Source: Ilyomonas sp964249755 (lineage in GTDB: Bacteria > Bacteroidota > Bacteroidia > Chitinophagales > Chitinophagaceae). Taken from it: a DNA stretch of 64,000 nt. Each line of letters begins with the position of its first letter. Position 1 is the first letter of the stretch. Location of the stretch: the NCBI GenBank assembly GCA_964249755.1, contig CAXUDB010000007.1, positions 14,139 to 78,138 of the forward strand, given 5' to 3'. Below, in pieces: positions 44,084-51,804 of the stretch. Position numbers and translations under genes: made by a program. Under the pieces are notes generated by a model that was not told where the DNA came from, did not search any database, and was given only the letters and a program-made list of their open reading frames with translations.

Positions 44084-46138
44084 TTATGAAGTGATTTCTT
44101 TTTTTAGTAAATGGTAGATGGCGTTCTGCGAATCAATTGCCGATTCACCTTCTTCTCTCTGCACAGGTATATTTTCCATCGCTTTGTTTATCCATACAGC
44201 CTGCTCATTGTCTTTCCATTGCAGTTGTATGATGTCAATTATCTGCTGCCTGATAGTCTCATCATATACTGGGAAGCACACTTCGATACGCGTATAAATA
44301 TTTCGGTTCATCCAGTCGGCAGAACCCATGAATACTTTTGGGTCGCCGTTGTTGCCAAAAATAAAAACACGGCCATGCTCTAAATACCTGCCAACGATTC
44401 GTTTGATAAAAATATTTTTACTCATGCCTTCCACGCCGGGTATCAAACAACAGATGCTGCGCACAATCATTTTTATTGTAACTCCTGCGTTGGAAGCTTC
44501 ATACAATTTATTAATTAAGACTTGCTCTTCCAGGTTATTCAGCTTAATAGTGATATTTGCAGGCAAACCTTTCTTTGCATTATTAATTTCATTTTCTATC
44601 AATTCTAAAAACCGTTCCTGCAGGTTGAACTGCGCCACCAGCAAATGATCGAACGAAATATAATTCTCTGCACTTTGTTTACGGTTGCCCAAAAACAGGA
44701 ACAACAACTCCATCTCCTGAAGTATTTCTTCGTGTGCCGTAAGCAGCACATGGTCGGTATAAAAACGCGCGGTGCTTTCATTCAAATTACCCGTTGCCAG
44801 CAAACCATAAGCGCTCCGGCTTTTGCCCTTCTTCTTTTTTACCAAAGCCATCTTGGCATGCACTTTCAGCTTCGGGATGCTGTACGTTACTTTCACGCCG
44901 GCTTCCTTCATCTTCTTTGCCCAGCGTATGTTGTTGGCTTCATCAAACCGGGCTTTCAGTTCTACAAATACCTGCACCTGCTTACCATTTTTAGCGGCGC
45001 TGATTAAGGCATTGGCAATCTTCGAATCAGGGGCAATGCGGTAAAGTGTTACATAAATTTCTTCCACATCTTCGTCTACTGCGGCTTCATTAAAAAAGCG
45101 AAGCGCCGTTCCATAACTTTCGTAGGGTGGATGAACAATGATGTCCTTCTTTTCTATGGCTGAAAATATCGAATCGTTTGACAGTATTGTTATGGCAGGC
45201 AGAGCAGGCATCTTTGGATAAAAAAGCTGCAGATTGCTTAAAGGCAGATTTGCCATGTCTTTCAGGTTGTGATACTTGCCACCTTCCATTGCGTTGGCAA
45301 TGGACGTATTGCAAAGGTTGCACAACAGTTGCAGATGGCGCAACGGCACATCACGCTCATACAACAAACGAGAGGCAGAACCACTGTCACGTTTTGCCAC
45401 CTGTTTTTCTATTTTCTCGGCAATGTTTTCCGGCAGTTCATCTTCTAAATTCAGGTCGGCATCGCGGTTAATTTTAAAGCTATAACAGCCTTTTATTTCT
45501 TTACCGGGAAATAGAAAAGAGAGATGTTGTTTGATGATGTCGTCTATGAAAATAATGTATTGCCTTCCGTTTTGCGAAAGAGAAAAGAAGCGCGGAATGG
45601 CATCAGATGGAATGTTGATGATGGCTTGTATTTCTTCTTCTTTCTGCTGCAGCGAAACGAGTAAGTATAGCTTGTTGTTGCCCGGAAAAAAATCAGTTTT
45701 TGGAGTGATGAACAGAGGTTGCAGGAAGGTGGCTATCGTGGTAAAGAAATACTCGCTGACGGCGCTTTCTAATTCTTTGGGTAAGGTTTGATTGTATATC
45801 AAAATTGTGTTTCTTTCTGCCAGGGCAGGAATGAGTTGCTGCGTAAGAATCTGGCCAAACTGTTCCTGCTGCGCGAGGATGACCTGGCGGACTTCATCAA
45901 ACTCGGAGAGTGAAAGGGAAAGATTGTATTTACTGTCGGGTTTATCAGTTGCCCATTGCTGCTTTGCTATCACTACGGGCATGCGCACGCGGTACCATTC
46001 ATCGAGGTTGGAAGAATAGATAGAAAGGAATTTAAAGCGCTCGGCGAGCGGCACAGCATCGCGTGCTGCTTCCATGAGCAAACGCTGGTTGAAGGAAAGC
46101 CAGCTCATATCCCTGCTGAAATAAATCCGTTCGGTCAT
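44084..46138 (-). CDS. ppk1: Polyphosphate kinase 1
   Basis: Transfers the terminal phosphate of ATP to polyphosphate. The start of the family, IYFSRDMSWLSFNQRLLMEA, follows the ATG at 46138, giving 684 residues; an upstream ATG at 46177 would add 13 unlike residues. The phospholipase-D-like catalytic domains are present: ELKARFDEANNIRWAKKM with the autophosphorylated His in KLKVHAKMALV, GNLNESTARFYTDH, and the second conserved His in YLEHGRVFIFG with GSADWMNRN. It leads an operon with the SdiA-regulated-domain and phosphoesterase-barrel genes. ppx is not nearby. Confidence 0.95.
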   Translation of the reverse strand: MTERIYFSRDMSWLSFNQRLLMEAARDAVPLAERFKFLSIYSSNLDEWYRVRMPVVIAKQQWATDKPDSKYNLSLSLSEFDEVRQVILAQQEQFGQILTQQLIPALAERNTILIYNQTLPKELESAVSEYFFTTIATFLQPLFITPKTDFFPGNNKLYLLVSLQQKEEEIQAIINIPSDAIPRFFSLSQNGRQYIIFIDDIIKQHLSFLFPGKEIKGCYSFKINRDADLNLEDELPENIAEKIEKQVAKRDSGSASRLLYERDVPLRHLQLLCNLCNTSIANAMEGGKYHNLKDMANLPLSNLQLFYPKMPALPAITILSNDSIFSAIEKKDIIVHPPYESYGTALRFFNEAAVDEDVEEIYVTLYRIAPDSKIANALISAAKNGKQVQVFVELKARFDEANNIRWAKKMKEAGVKVTYSIPKLKVHAKMALVKKKKGKSRSAYGLLATGNLNESTARFYTDHVLLTAHEEILQEMELLFLFLGNRKQSAENYISFDHLLVAQFNLQERFLELIENEINNAKKGLPANITIKLNNLEEQVLINKLYEASNAGVTIKMIVRSICCLIPGVEGMSKNIFIKRIVGRYLEHGRVFIFGNNGDPKVFMGSADWMNRNIYTRIEVCFPVYDETIRQQIIDIIQLQWKDNEQAVWINKAMENIPVQREEGESAIDSQNAIYHLLKKEITS

Positions 46139-46171
46139 TGGCTTTTGCGTTGGTTTATGAATGTTATTCTG

Positions 46172-46233
46172 AACCACAAAGTCTCGAAGGGAAGAAGGTT
46201 CATAAAGAAATAAAAGATTGAGTCTTTGAGGTT
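46172..46233. repeat. Inverted repeat (cacaaag type)
   Basis: AACCACAAAGTCTC at 46172-46185 is inverted as GAGTCTTTGAGGTT at 46220-46233 (two mismatches). It lies in the 248-base gap before ppk1. Same family as 27165-27225. Confidence 0.55.
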
Positions 46234-46386
46234 AAAATTAGCACTTGCTTCTTTGCTCAATTATTGACAAAGCGTTGAAGAGTGCGATGGCGCTAATAGC
46301 GCCACAGGCTGCAACTGGGCTTAATCAGAATTGCTGACTTCTGGCCCAAAACGGCTGTTATTTGTATTGGCTGTTTCACTCACCAC

Positions 46387-47634
46387 TCACGGTACAAATA
46401 CATTCTCCAGTAATGCCGCTGCAATAAAAGCAATGACGGAAATAATCAGCCCAAACATGAAGATGTTGTAAGCGAGGCGAAGCAGCTTGTATTTTCTGCC
46501 CAGTACCACGCCCTGCGCATAAATGTCGCGGATAAGATTGCCATATAAAAAGTCGCGGTCGTTCATCACCTGCTGCATACCCTGCGCATAGCTTTCAAGA
46601 CTCATGTTGTAAAAATTGCCAAAGAACAGCAGGTTCACCTTCTGCTCGTCAATGTCTTGCTGGCTGAACGTTCCGTTGGGTATGTGGGGACGTGTAGCAA
46701 GGATGGAAATGACAATGGTAACGAGGCTTACAAGTAGCAGCGAAATGGCGGGATAGATGAGATAATCATTCGTGTCGAGCTTGCGCAGGAGTAAGCTGGC
46801 CACCACTGAAATGATAATGGAATTGACTGTTATCATGATATGCGATTTGTTGTCGGCCATATCGCTCAACCGCTGATGGTTGCTGCTGCTGATGCGGAAC
46901 ATCGTTTCAATGCCTTTATCGGGACGATCGGTTTTCTTTGGTTTTTCTGCCACTTGTAAAGGCGGTGGCTTTTCCTCTGACTGGATGCCGTTTTTCGCCC
47001 CTGATTTGTCTTTCAGTTTAGTCAGCAACGCTGCTATGTTTTCCGCTTTCCCAGCCTCGAGAAGCTGCTGGCAATAATCAGTAAAGTAGTGATGCTCCTG
47101 CATCATTTTTATTGTTTTGGTGCGCCAGTCGTCTTTGCTGATTTCGGTATTGTGCAAGGCTTCATATTCTTTACGGATGAGTTTGGTGTTTTCCCAAAAC
47201 TGCTCGGTGCCGAGATGGAAAAGGTCGGCATCGCACAGAATCTGCTCACAAAGATTCTGCGGATGCTGTGGCATTTTGGTAGCGAGGATGCAATTGCTTA
47301 CCGCTTCGCAAATGGCGCCGTCAACCTTTAAAGAGGTAAGGAAATCTACAGCCTCGCCAGCACTGCGCGCTTCGTGTCCCTGGGCTTCTTTTAAATAACC
47401 CACATCGTGAAACCAGGCAGCCGCAATCACCGTAAAAAAATCTTTATCGCCCAGCCCAAAATGATTGGCAATCTGCGTGGCAGCCGCAACCACCTGCGTT
47501 GTATGTGTAAGGTTGTGATACAACAACTGCGGCTTGCTGACCGTCCTGAAAAGCATCTGCACATGGTTCTGCACCTGCTCGGTAAGCTGCCGGTAATTGG
47601 TGGTGAAGGGAAGGTGAGATATGGTTACTGACAT
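46387..47634 (-). CDS. HD-domain protein fused to Pycsar-effector-like membrane domain
   Basis: A 415-residue protein. Residues 30-200 form an HD phosphohydrolase domain with H40/H44, H76-D77 (AAAWFHDVGYLKEAQGHEAR) and D135/D137 as likely metal ligands. After a Lys/Pro-rich linker (210-240), residues 245-415 match the Pycsar effector membrane domain: FRISSSNHQRLSDMADNKSH, then helices at about 264-284 and 291-313, the stretch FGNFYNMSLESYAQGMQQVM, and a last helix at 387-409. In Pycsar defence such domains open membranes when a cyclase makes cCMP or cUMP (known). No cyclase gene is adjacent. Start 47634 (MSVTISH) is chosen over 47676. Confidence 0.85.
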   Translation of the reverse strand: MSVTISHLPFTTNYRQLTEQVQNHVQMLFRTVSKPQLLYHNLTHTTQVVAAATQIANHFGLGDKDFFTVIAAAWFHDVGYLKEAQGHEARSAGEAVDFLTSLKVDGAICEAVSNCILATKMPQHPQNLCEQILCDADLFHLGTEQFWENTKLIRKEYEALHNTEISKDDWRTKTIKMMQEHHYFTDYCQQLLEAGKAENIAALLTKLKDKSGAKNGIQSEEKPPPLQVAEKPKKTDRPDKGIETMFRISSSNHQRLSDMADNKSHIMITVNSIIISVVASLLLRKLDTNDYLIYPAISLLLVSLVTIVISILATRPHIPNGTFSQQDIDEQKVNLLFFGNFYNMSLESYAQGMQQVMNDRDFLYGNLIRDIYAQGVVLGRKYKLLRLAYNIFMFGLIISVIAFIAAALLENVFVP

Positions 47635-47853
47635 GACAATGTGGTTATGAATTCTACAATAGCGCACGCAGCACAAACGATTGCCGCGTTTGCCTTTGTG
47701 AACAAAGTAAGAATAAGTTTTTTATAAATGGAATGGATAAATGAAGGTTTCTGATGTACTTATGCTTAAAAATACAAAAGTGAAAGTGCAATAAATAGCT
47801 TGTGATTTTAGTTGGTAAAATGTACAGCCCAATATGAATTGATAATTTTCTGC

Positions 47854-48378
47854 TTAACTATCCATCGCTTCAAGATAATCGAGCATAGAGAGTTCATCCC
47901 AACTGCCTTCATACTTCTGACCATTGATGAAGAAAGAAGGCGTTCCGTTCACACCGCTGCGAACACCGCTTTCAAAATCGGCTTCTACTTTCTGTTGTGT
48001 GTTTTCTTTATCAAAATCGGCTTCAAACTGTTGCACATTCAGTCCAATTTTTTGTGCATGATGAATCAAATCGGCATCTTCCATCTTGCGTTGGTTTTCA
48101 TAAATGATATCGTGCATTTCCCAGAACCTGCCTTGTGCGGCAGCGGCTTCAGTGGCTACCGCTGCGTTGGTGGCATGCGGATGAATTTCTGCCAAAGGAA
48201 AGTTGCGGAATACAAATTTTAGCTTGTCGCCCAGCTTTTTCTGTATGCGCTTGATGATGGGGTAGGCGCGACCGCAATGCGGGCACTCGTAATCGCCATA
48301 TTCTACCAGTTCAATTGGGGCATTGGCATTGCCTTGTATATGATCGCTGCTGCCAACCGCAGGTTTTAATTTTGACAT
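47854..48378 (-). CDS. DsbA-family thioredoxin-like protein
   Basis: A 174-residue thioredoxin-fold protein with the redox site C32-P-H-C35 (YGDYECPHCGRAYP), a helical insertion, and the cis-proline loop NGTPSFFINGQ. Unlike periplasmic DsbA it has no signal peptide, so it should work in the cytoplasm, perhaps as a disulfide reductase or a FrnE-like protein. It starts 26 bases after the peroxiredoxin stop on the same strand, so it could reduce that enzyme. That partnership is inference. Confidence 0.9.
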   Translation of the reverse strand: MSKLKPAVGSSDHIQGNANAPIELVEYGDYECPHCGRAYPIIKRIQKKLGDKLKFVFRNFPLAEIHPHATNAAVATEAAAAQGRFWEMHDIIYENQRKMEDADLIHHAQKIGLNVQQFEADFDKENTQQKVEADFESGVRSGVNGTPSFFINGQKYEGSWDELSMLDYLEAMDS

Positions 48379-48404
48379 AAAAATTTATTTTTTGGGTGAA
48401 AATA

Positions 48405-48878
48405 TTAAGAAGAAGCTTTTGCGCTGCTCATTTCATCCAGCGCATCCAATATGCCATCAGCGCCGGGGTTGAGACCAGTGGGAGACAGATAGTTCCAGCG
48501 GATAATGCCTTCTTCATCCAGCACATACAAGGCGCGCAGGCATTCGCCTTCCTCTTCGTCGTATACATCATACAACTTAGCCACTGCTCCTTTGGGTTCA
48601 AAATCCGACAGCAAAGGAAAGTGCAGTTTCCTGTCTTGGCTGAAGGCAAGATGGCACCATTTGCTGTCCACCGAAATGCCCAGCAATTCTGCATTCTGCT
48701 TATGAAACATTTTCAGCATCTCGTTATACAATGCCATCTGGTCGCCGCATACAGGGCTCCAGTCGGCAGGGTAGAAGGCAAGGATTACTCTCTTGCCTTT
48801 CAACTGGCTCAATTTAATTTTCTGATCGGGTGTGGTGTACAATGCGAAGTCGGGTGCCGTTGTTCCAATCGGTAGCAT
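48405..48878 (-). CDS. Peroxiredoxin, AhpC/TSA family
   Basis: A 157-residue thiol peroxidase that reduces hydrogen peroxide or organic hydroperoxides. The start is MLPIGTTAPDFAL. The active-site block AFYPADWSPVCGDQ places the peroxidatic Cys at C44, with S/T-x-x-C variation as in AhpE-like enzymes. C75 (SVDSKWCHLAF) is a possible resolving Cys. No signal peptide. It is divergent from an AraC gene by 194 bases and leads a two-gene transcript with the DsbA-like gene. Confidence 0.92.
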   Translation of the reverse strand: MLPIGTTAPDFALYTTPDQKIKLSQLKGKRVILAFYPADWSPVCGDQMALYNEMLKMFHKQNAELLGISVDSKWCHLAFSQDRKLHFPLLSDFEPKGAVAKLYDVYDEEEGECLRALYVLDEEGIIRWNYLSPTGLNPGADGILDALDEMSSAKASS

Positions 48879-48901
48879 AAGTATATCATTTGTAAATTTT
48901 T

Positions 48902-48909
48902 CAAAGGTA
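48902..48909 (-). promoter_or_regulatory. -7 box of the peroxiredoxin operon
   Basis: On the minus strand this is TACCTTTG, an exact TAnnTTTG, 23 bases before the ATG at 48878. A TTG lies 24 bases further upstream, slightly far. Confidence 0.42.
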
Positions 48910-49021
48910 GTAGCTGGGTGATTATGTTGTATTCAAGAGAGGATAACTGCAGCCTGCTCAAAGAAAGATGTAAGAGTAATGTCACCGGAATGACACCATT
49001 TAAATAAAAATTAAACACTTG

Positions 49022-49053
49022 TTTGATTTTTGTTTTCATCCTTTTTATATTTA
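49022..49053 (+). promoter_or_regulatory. Promoter of the AraC gene
   Basis: TTTG at 49022-49025 and TATATTTA at 49046-49053 are 20 bases apart; the last base departs from the TAnnTTTG consensus. The leader before the ATG at 49073 would be about 12 bases. Confidence 0.38.
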
Positions 49054-49072
49054 CGAATTGAAACCGGTACTT

Positions 49073-49930
49073 ATGAAAACCATCTCTGCAATACCCATTC
49101 TCAACTGGAACGAATATCTGCCCGATTCTGACTTTATTATCAAGACGTTGGAAGATGCTAATATGCCCATGCGAATGAAAGCGCCGCACCGCAACAACGG
49201 GTACAAAGTTGCTTTGCTGACCGAAGGTAAAATTAGCGGCTATATTGATTTTGAAAAAATAAGTGCCCAGGCACCTGCTATCCTGTTTTCATCGCCCGAA
49301 CAGGTAATACAAATTACTTCTTATTCAGGTCATAAGATGATCCACATCTCTTTCAGCAAAGACTACCTGATTAATGATATAAAAAGCACACTGTCCTGTT
49401 GGGAATGCATGTTTGGCCAAGCCGTGATTCCAGTAACGGAAGAAAAAGATTTTAGCGAGCTGAAAATATATATCAAGCTGATGCAGCAGGAGTTTACAGA
49501 ACTGCGTGAACAGAAAGATATGGTTATCCGAAACCTGCTGAATGCCTTTCTGGTAGCGGCTGCCCGGCTGGGCACCTGCGAAACACATCTGACCACCATC
49601 AATGTTTCGCAAAACAAAATTCTGCACCAGTTTAGGGTGTTGCTCGAAGACCATTATGTAAGTCGCACCCAGGTATCGGAATATGCCGATATGATTTATA
49701 TCACACCCGGTCATTTGAATGACACCATCAAAACCATTACCGGTAAAACTGCCAAACAGATGATTGATGAACGGAGAATGACAGAAGCCAAACGACTGTT
49801 GTATTGGGAAGACCTGACGGTAAAAGAAATTGCAATGCACCTGAACTTTGAAGATGATGCTTACTTCAACCGTTTCTTTAAGAAACACACAGGGCAAACG
49901 CCTGCTTTGTTCCAGAAAAATATCCGCTAA
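49073..49930 (+). CDS. AraC family transcriptional regulator
   Basis: A 285-residue regulator. The C-terminal AraC domain has QVSEYADMIYITPGHLNDTI and KEIAMHLNFEDDAYFNRFFK, ending KKHTGQTPALFQKNIR. The N-terminal part is a cupin-like sensor (SSPEQVIQITSYSGHKMIHI). Start ATG 49073 is just after a promoter; the frame's earlier ATG at 49019 overlaps the promoter. It is followed on the same strand by the RND efflux genes after 251 bases, so it likely controls them in response to the pumped compound. Confidence 0.9.
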   Translation: MKTISAIPILNWNEYLPDSDFIIKTLEDANMPMRMKAPHRNNGYKVALLTEGKISGYIDFEKISAQAPAILFSSPEQVIQITSYSGHKMIHISFSKDYLINDIKSTLSCWECMFGQAVIPVTEEKDFSELKIYIKLMQQEFTELREQKDMVIRNLLNAFLVAAARLGTCETHLTTINVSQNKILHQFRVLLEDHYVSRTQVSEYADMIYITPGHLNDTIKTITGKTAKQMIDERRMTEAKRLLYWEDLTVKEIAMHLNFEDDAYFNRFFKKHTGQTPALFQKNIR

Positions 49931-49981
49931 AAGTGCAATGATTCCCCCGATTCGTTTAGCGGCGGTGCCGGTAGCCTGCTC

Positions 49982-49989
49982 TACCTTTG
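49982..49989 (+). promoter_or_regulatory. Possible -7 box of the efflux operon
   Basis: TACCTTTG matches TAnnTTTG, but leaves a leader of about 185 bases before the adaptor gene. The -33 side is weak (TTTA 23 bases up). An activator such as the AraC protein could assist. Confidence 0.3.
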
Positions 49990-50181
49990 TGCTGATGAGC
50001 AAGTAATACTTACTACCACTTTTTGGGAAGCCTGTACATCTTTTAACGTGTATCATGCGCTTCTTTAACAGCAACGCATTTCCCTGTTATACAGCATCAG
50101 CTATACAACATCGCAACAGCCGTTGCTCTCTGCCGGTTGCGTTGCCCCGAATATTTATTGATTATTTAAACACCATTCTTT

Positions 50182-51372
50182 ATGCTATCACTATTCAAAA
50201 AAATAGCGCGCACACAATTTATGATACCCATTATCGGTATTGTAGCCGTTACGCAATGCGGCTGCGGCTCTTCTTCTGCCGAAAATAATGCCATGGCAGC
50301 ACCTCCGCCGCCACAACTTCCTGTGATTGCTGTTACGGCAGCGCCGGCTACTACTTATCAGCAATTTCCGGCTTCGCTGGAAGGGAAAATGAATGTAGAA
50401 ATACGCCCGCAGGTAGATGGATACCTGCAAAAAATTTATGTGGATGAAGGAGCTTATGTAAAGAAGGGGCAACCGCTGTTTAAGATAGACGACCGTCCTT
50501 TCCGGGAACAAACTTCAAACGCGCAATCAAACTTATCAGCAGCGCAGGCCAACCTGGCACGTGCACAGATAGAAGTGGACAAGCTCACGCCGTTGGTTGA
50601 AAACGGTGTGATCTCGGACGTGCAATTAAAAACTGCCAAAGCCTCTTACGATGCGGCTAAGTCGGCAGTTGAAGGAGCAAGGTCGGTTGTAAATAATGCG
50701 CAGATTAATTCGGGCTTTTCACTAATTACAGCACCCGTAAGCGGATACATTGGAAGGATACCTTTTAAAACGGGTAGCCTTGTTACCAAAGCCCAGACAG
50801 AGCCATTGACGATGCTGAGTGACATCAGTGAAATGTATGCTTACTTCTCTTTGAGCGAGTCTGAGTTTATTCAGTTTGGAAATAAGTTTAAGGGCAATAC
50901 AATGGAGGAAAAACTGAAGTCGGTACCGCCGGTTGAACTGGTGCTGGCAGACGACAGCATCTACAGTGGCAAAGGCAAGATAGCGCTGGTAGAAGGTCAG
51001 TTTAACGCAAATACAGGCTCCATTAGTTTCCGCGCTTCCTTTCCAAATGAGGGTGGTGTATTACGTTCCGGTAACACCGGCAAAATCAGGATTCCAACCT
51101 TATATCAATCAACCCTTGTAGTGCCACAGGAAGCTACGTATGAGATACAGGATAAAGTGTATGTATTTGCCGTAGGCGATAGCAATAAAGTAGCCGGCAA
51201 ACCCATCGTGGTATCGGGCAAAACAGACAATTATTATTTTGTTGAGAAGGGGATTTCGCCCGGCGACAAGATTGTATATGCGGGAACCGGAAACTTAAGA
51301 GATGGTATGGTGATTAACCCACAACTTATCTCTGCCGATAGTCTGTTGCGGGTGCGACCTGTTAAGGAGTAG
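50182..51372 (+). CDS. RND efflux periplasmic adaptor subunit
   Basis: A 396-residue membrane-fusion lipoprotein (signal with lipobox ending in VTQCGCG). It links the inner-membrane pump to the outer-membrane channel. The halves of the lipoyl domain are IRPQVDGYLQKIYVDEGAYV and FSLITAPVSGYIGRIPFKTG, with a coiled-coil hairpin between them (NAQSNLSAAQANLARAQIEV), then beta-barrel and membrane-proximal domains. It lies downstream of the AraC gene. An unusual 432-base gap separates it from the pump gene. Confidence 0.94.
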   Translation: MLSLFKKIARTQFMIPIIGIVAVTQCGCGSSSAENNAMAAPPPPQLPVIAVTAAPATTYQQFPASLEGKMNVEIRPQVDGYLQKIYVDEGAYVKKGQPLFKIDDRPFREQTSNAQSNLSAAQANLARAQIEVDKLTPLVENGVISDVQLKTAKASYDAAKSAVEGARSVVNNAQINSGFSLITAPVSGYIGRIPFKTGSLVTKAQTEPLTMLSDISEMYAYFSLSESEFIQFGNKFKGNTMEEKLKSVPPVELVLADDSIYSGKGKIALVEGQFNANTGSISFRASFPNEGGVLRSGNTGKIRIPTLYQSTLVVPQEATYEIQDKVYVFAVGDSNKVAGKPIVVSGKTDNYYFVEKGISPGDKIVYAGTGNLRDGMVINPQLISADSLLRVRPVKE

Positions 51373-51804
51373 ATGATGTAATAACAGTGAAGCCGACGTT
51401 CGTCATCCTATGTTGCGAAAGCAATCAAGGTTGAACAGGGTTTCAATACAATTGAAATAAAAATTAGCCTTTATTGAAACACAGTTCATTCCGCAATTAC
51501 ATCAAACATCGTACATCTAACATCGTACATAGAATGGTTTTGTGCGGAATCCTCTGATGACTGCAATTAAGTGCTTTTAGAATACAGTAAAACGTTTTCT
51601 GTCCTTCAATCATCTTGAATTATTAAGAGCAGATTCCGCACAAAGCCGCCTTTAAATTTGGTTTAATTATAAAGCATTGTTGGCGGCAATTGCGGAATGA
51701 CGAGCCGCAGCTTTATTTATTATAAATACATTCAACTATCAGCACAAATCATCCTTTAAATAACTCATTTGCTGAAGTAAGACTTCTGCTCAAAATATTA
51801 TCTT
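51373..51804. other. 432-base gap inside the efflux operon
   Basis: No gene. It holds a MITE-like nested inverted repeat (51486-51700) and one copy of the catcgtacat repeat at 51501-51532. A stretch before the pump gene is A+T-rich with no clear ribosome site. Confidence 0.7.
51486..51700. mobile_element. MITE-like nested inverted repeat
   Basis: The outer arms TCATTCCGCAATT (51486-51498) and AATTGCGGAATGA (51688-51700) are perfect inverts of 13 bases. Inside, 51536-51551 (GGTTTTGTGCGGAATC) is inverted at 51632-51647 with one mismatch. The 215-base unit encodes nothing and carries a dispersed repeat near its left end. It resembles a miniature inverted-repeat element; target duplication is not evident. 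Confidence 0.45.

Noticed and set aside
37094..47634. Complete Pycsar system made of the GAF-like protein (as cyclase) and the HD-effector protein
   Set aside because: The DIRNST segment of the GAF-like protein only faintly recalls a class III cyclase, the second catalytic half is missing, and the genes are 7 kb apart.
49325..50074. 249-residue open frame antisense to the AraC gene
   Set aside because: It mirrors the codons of a clear regulator gene and shows no family features.
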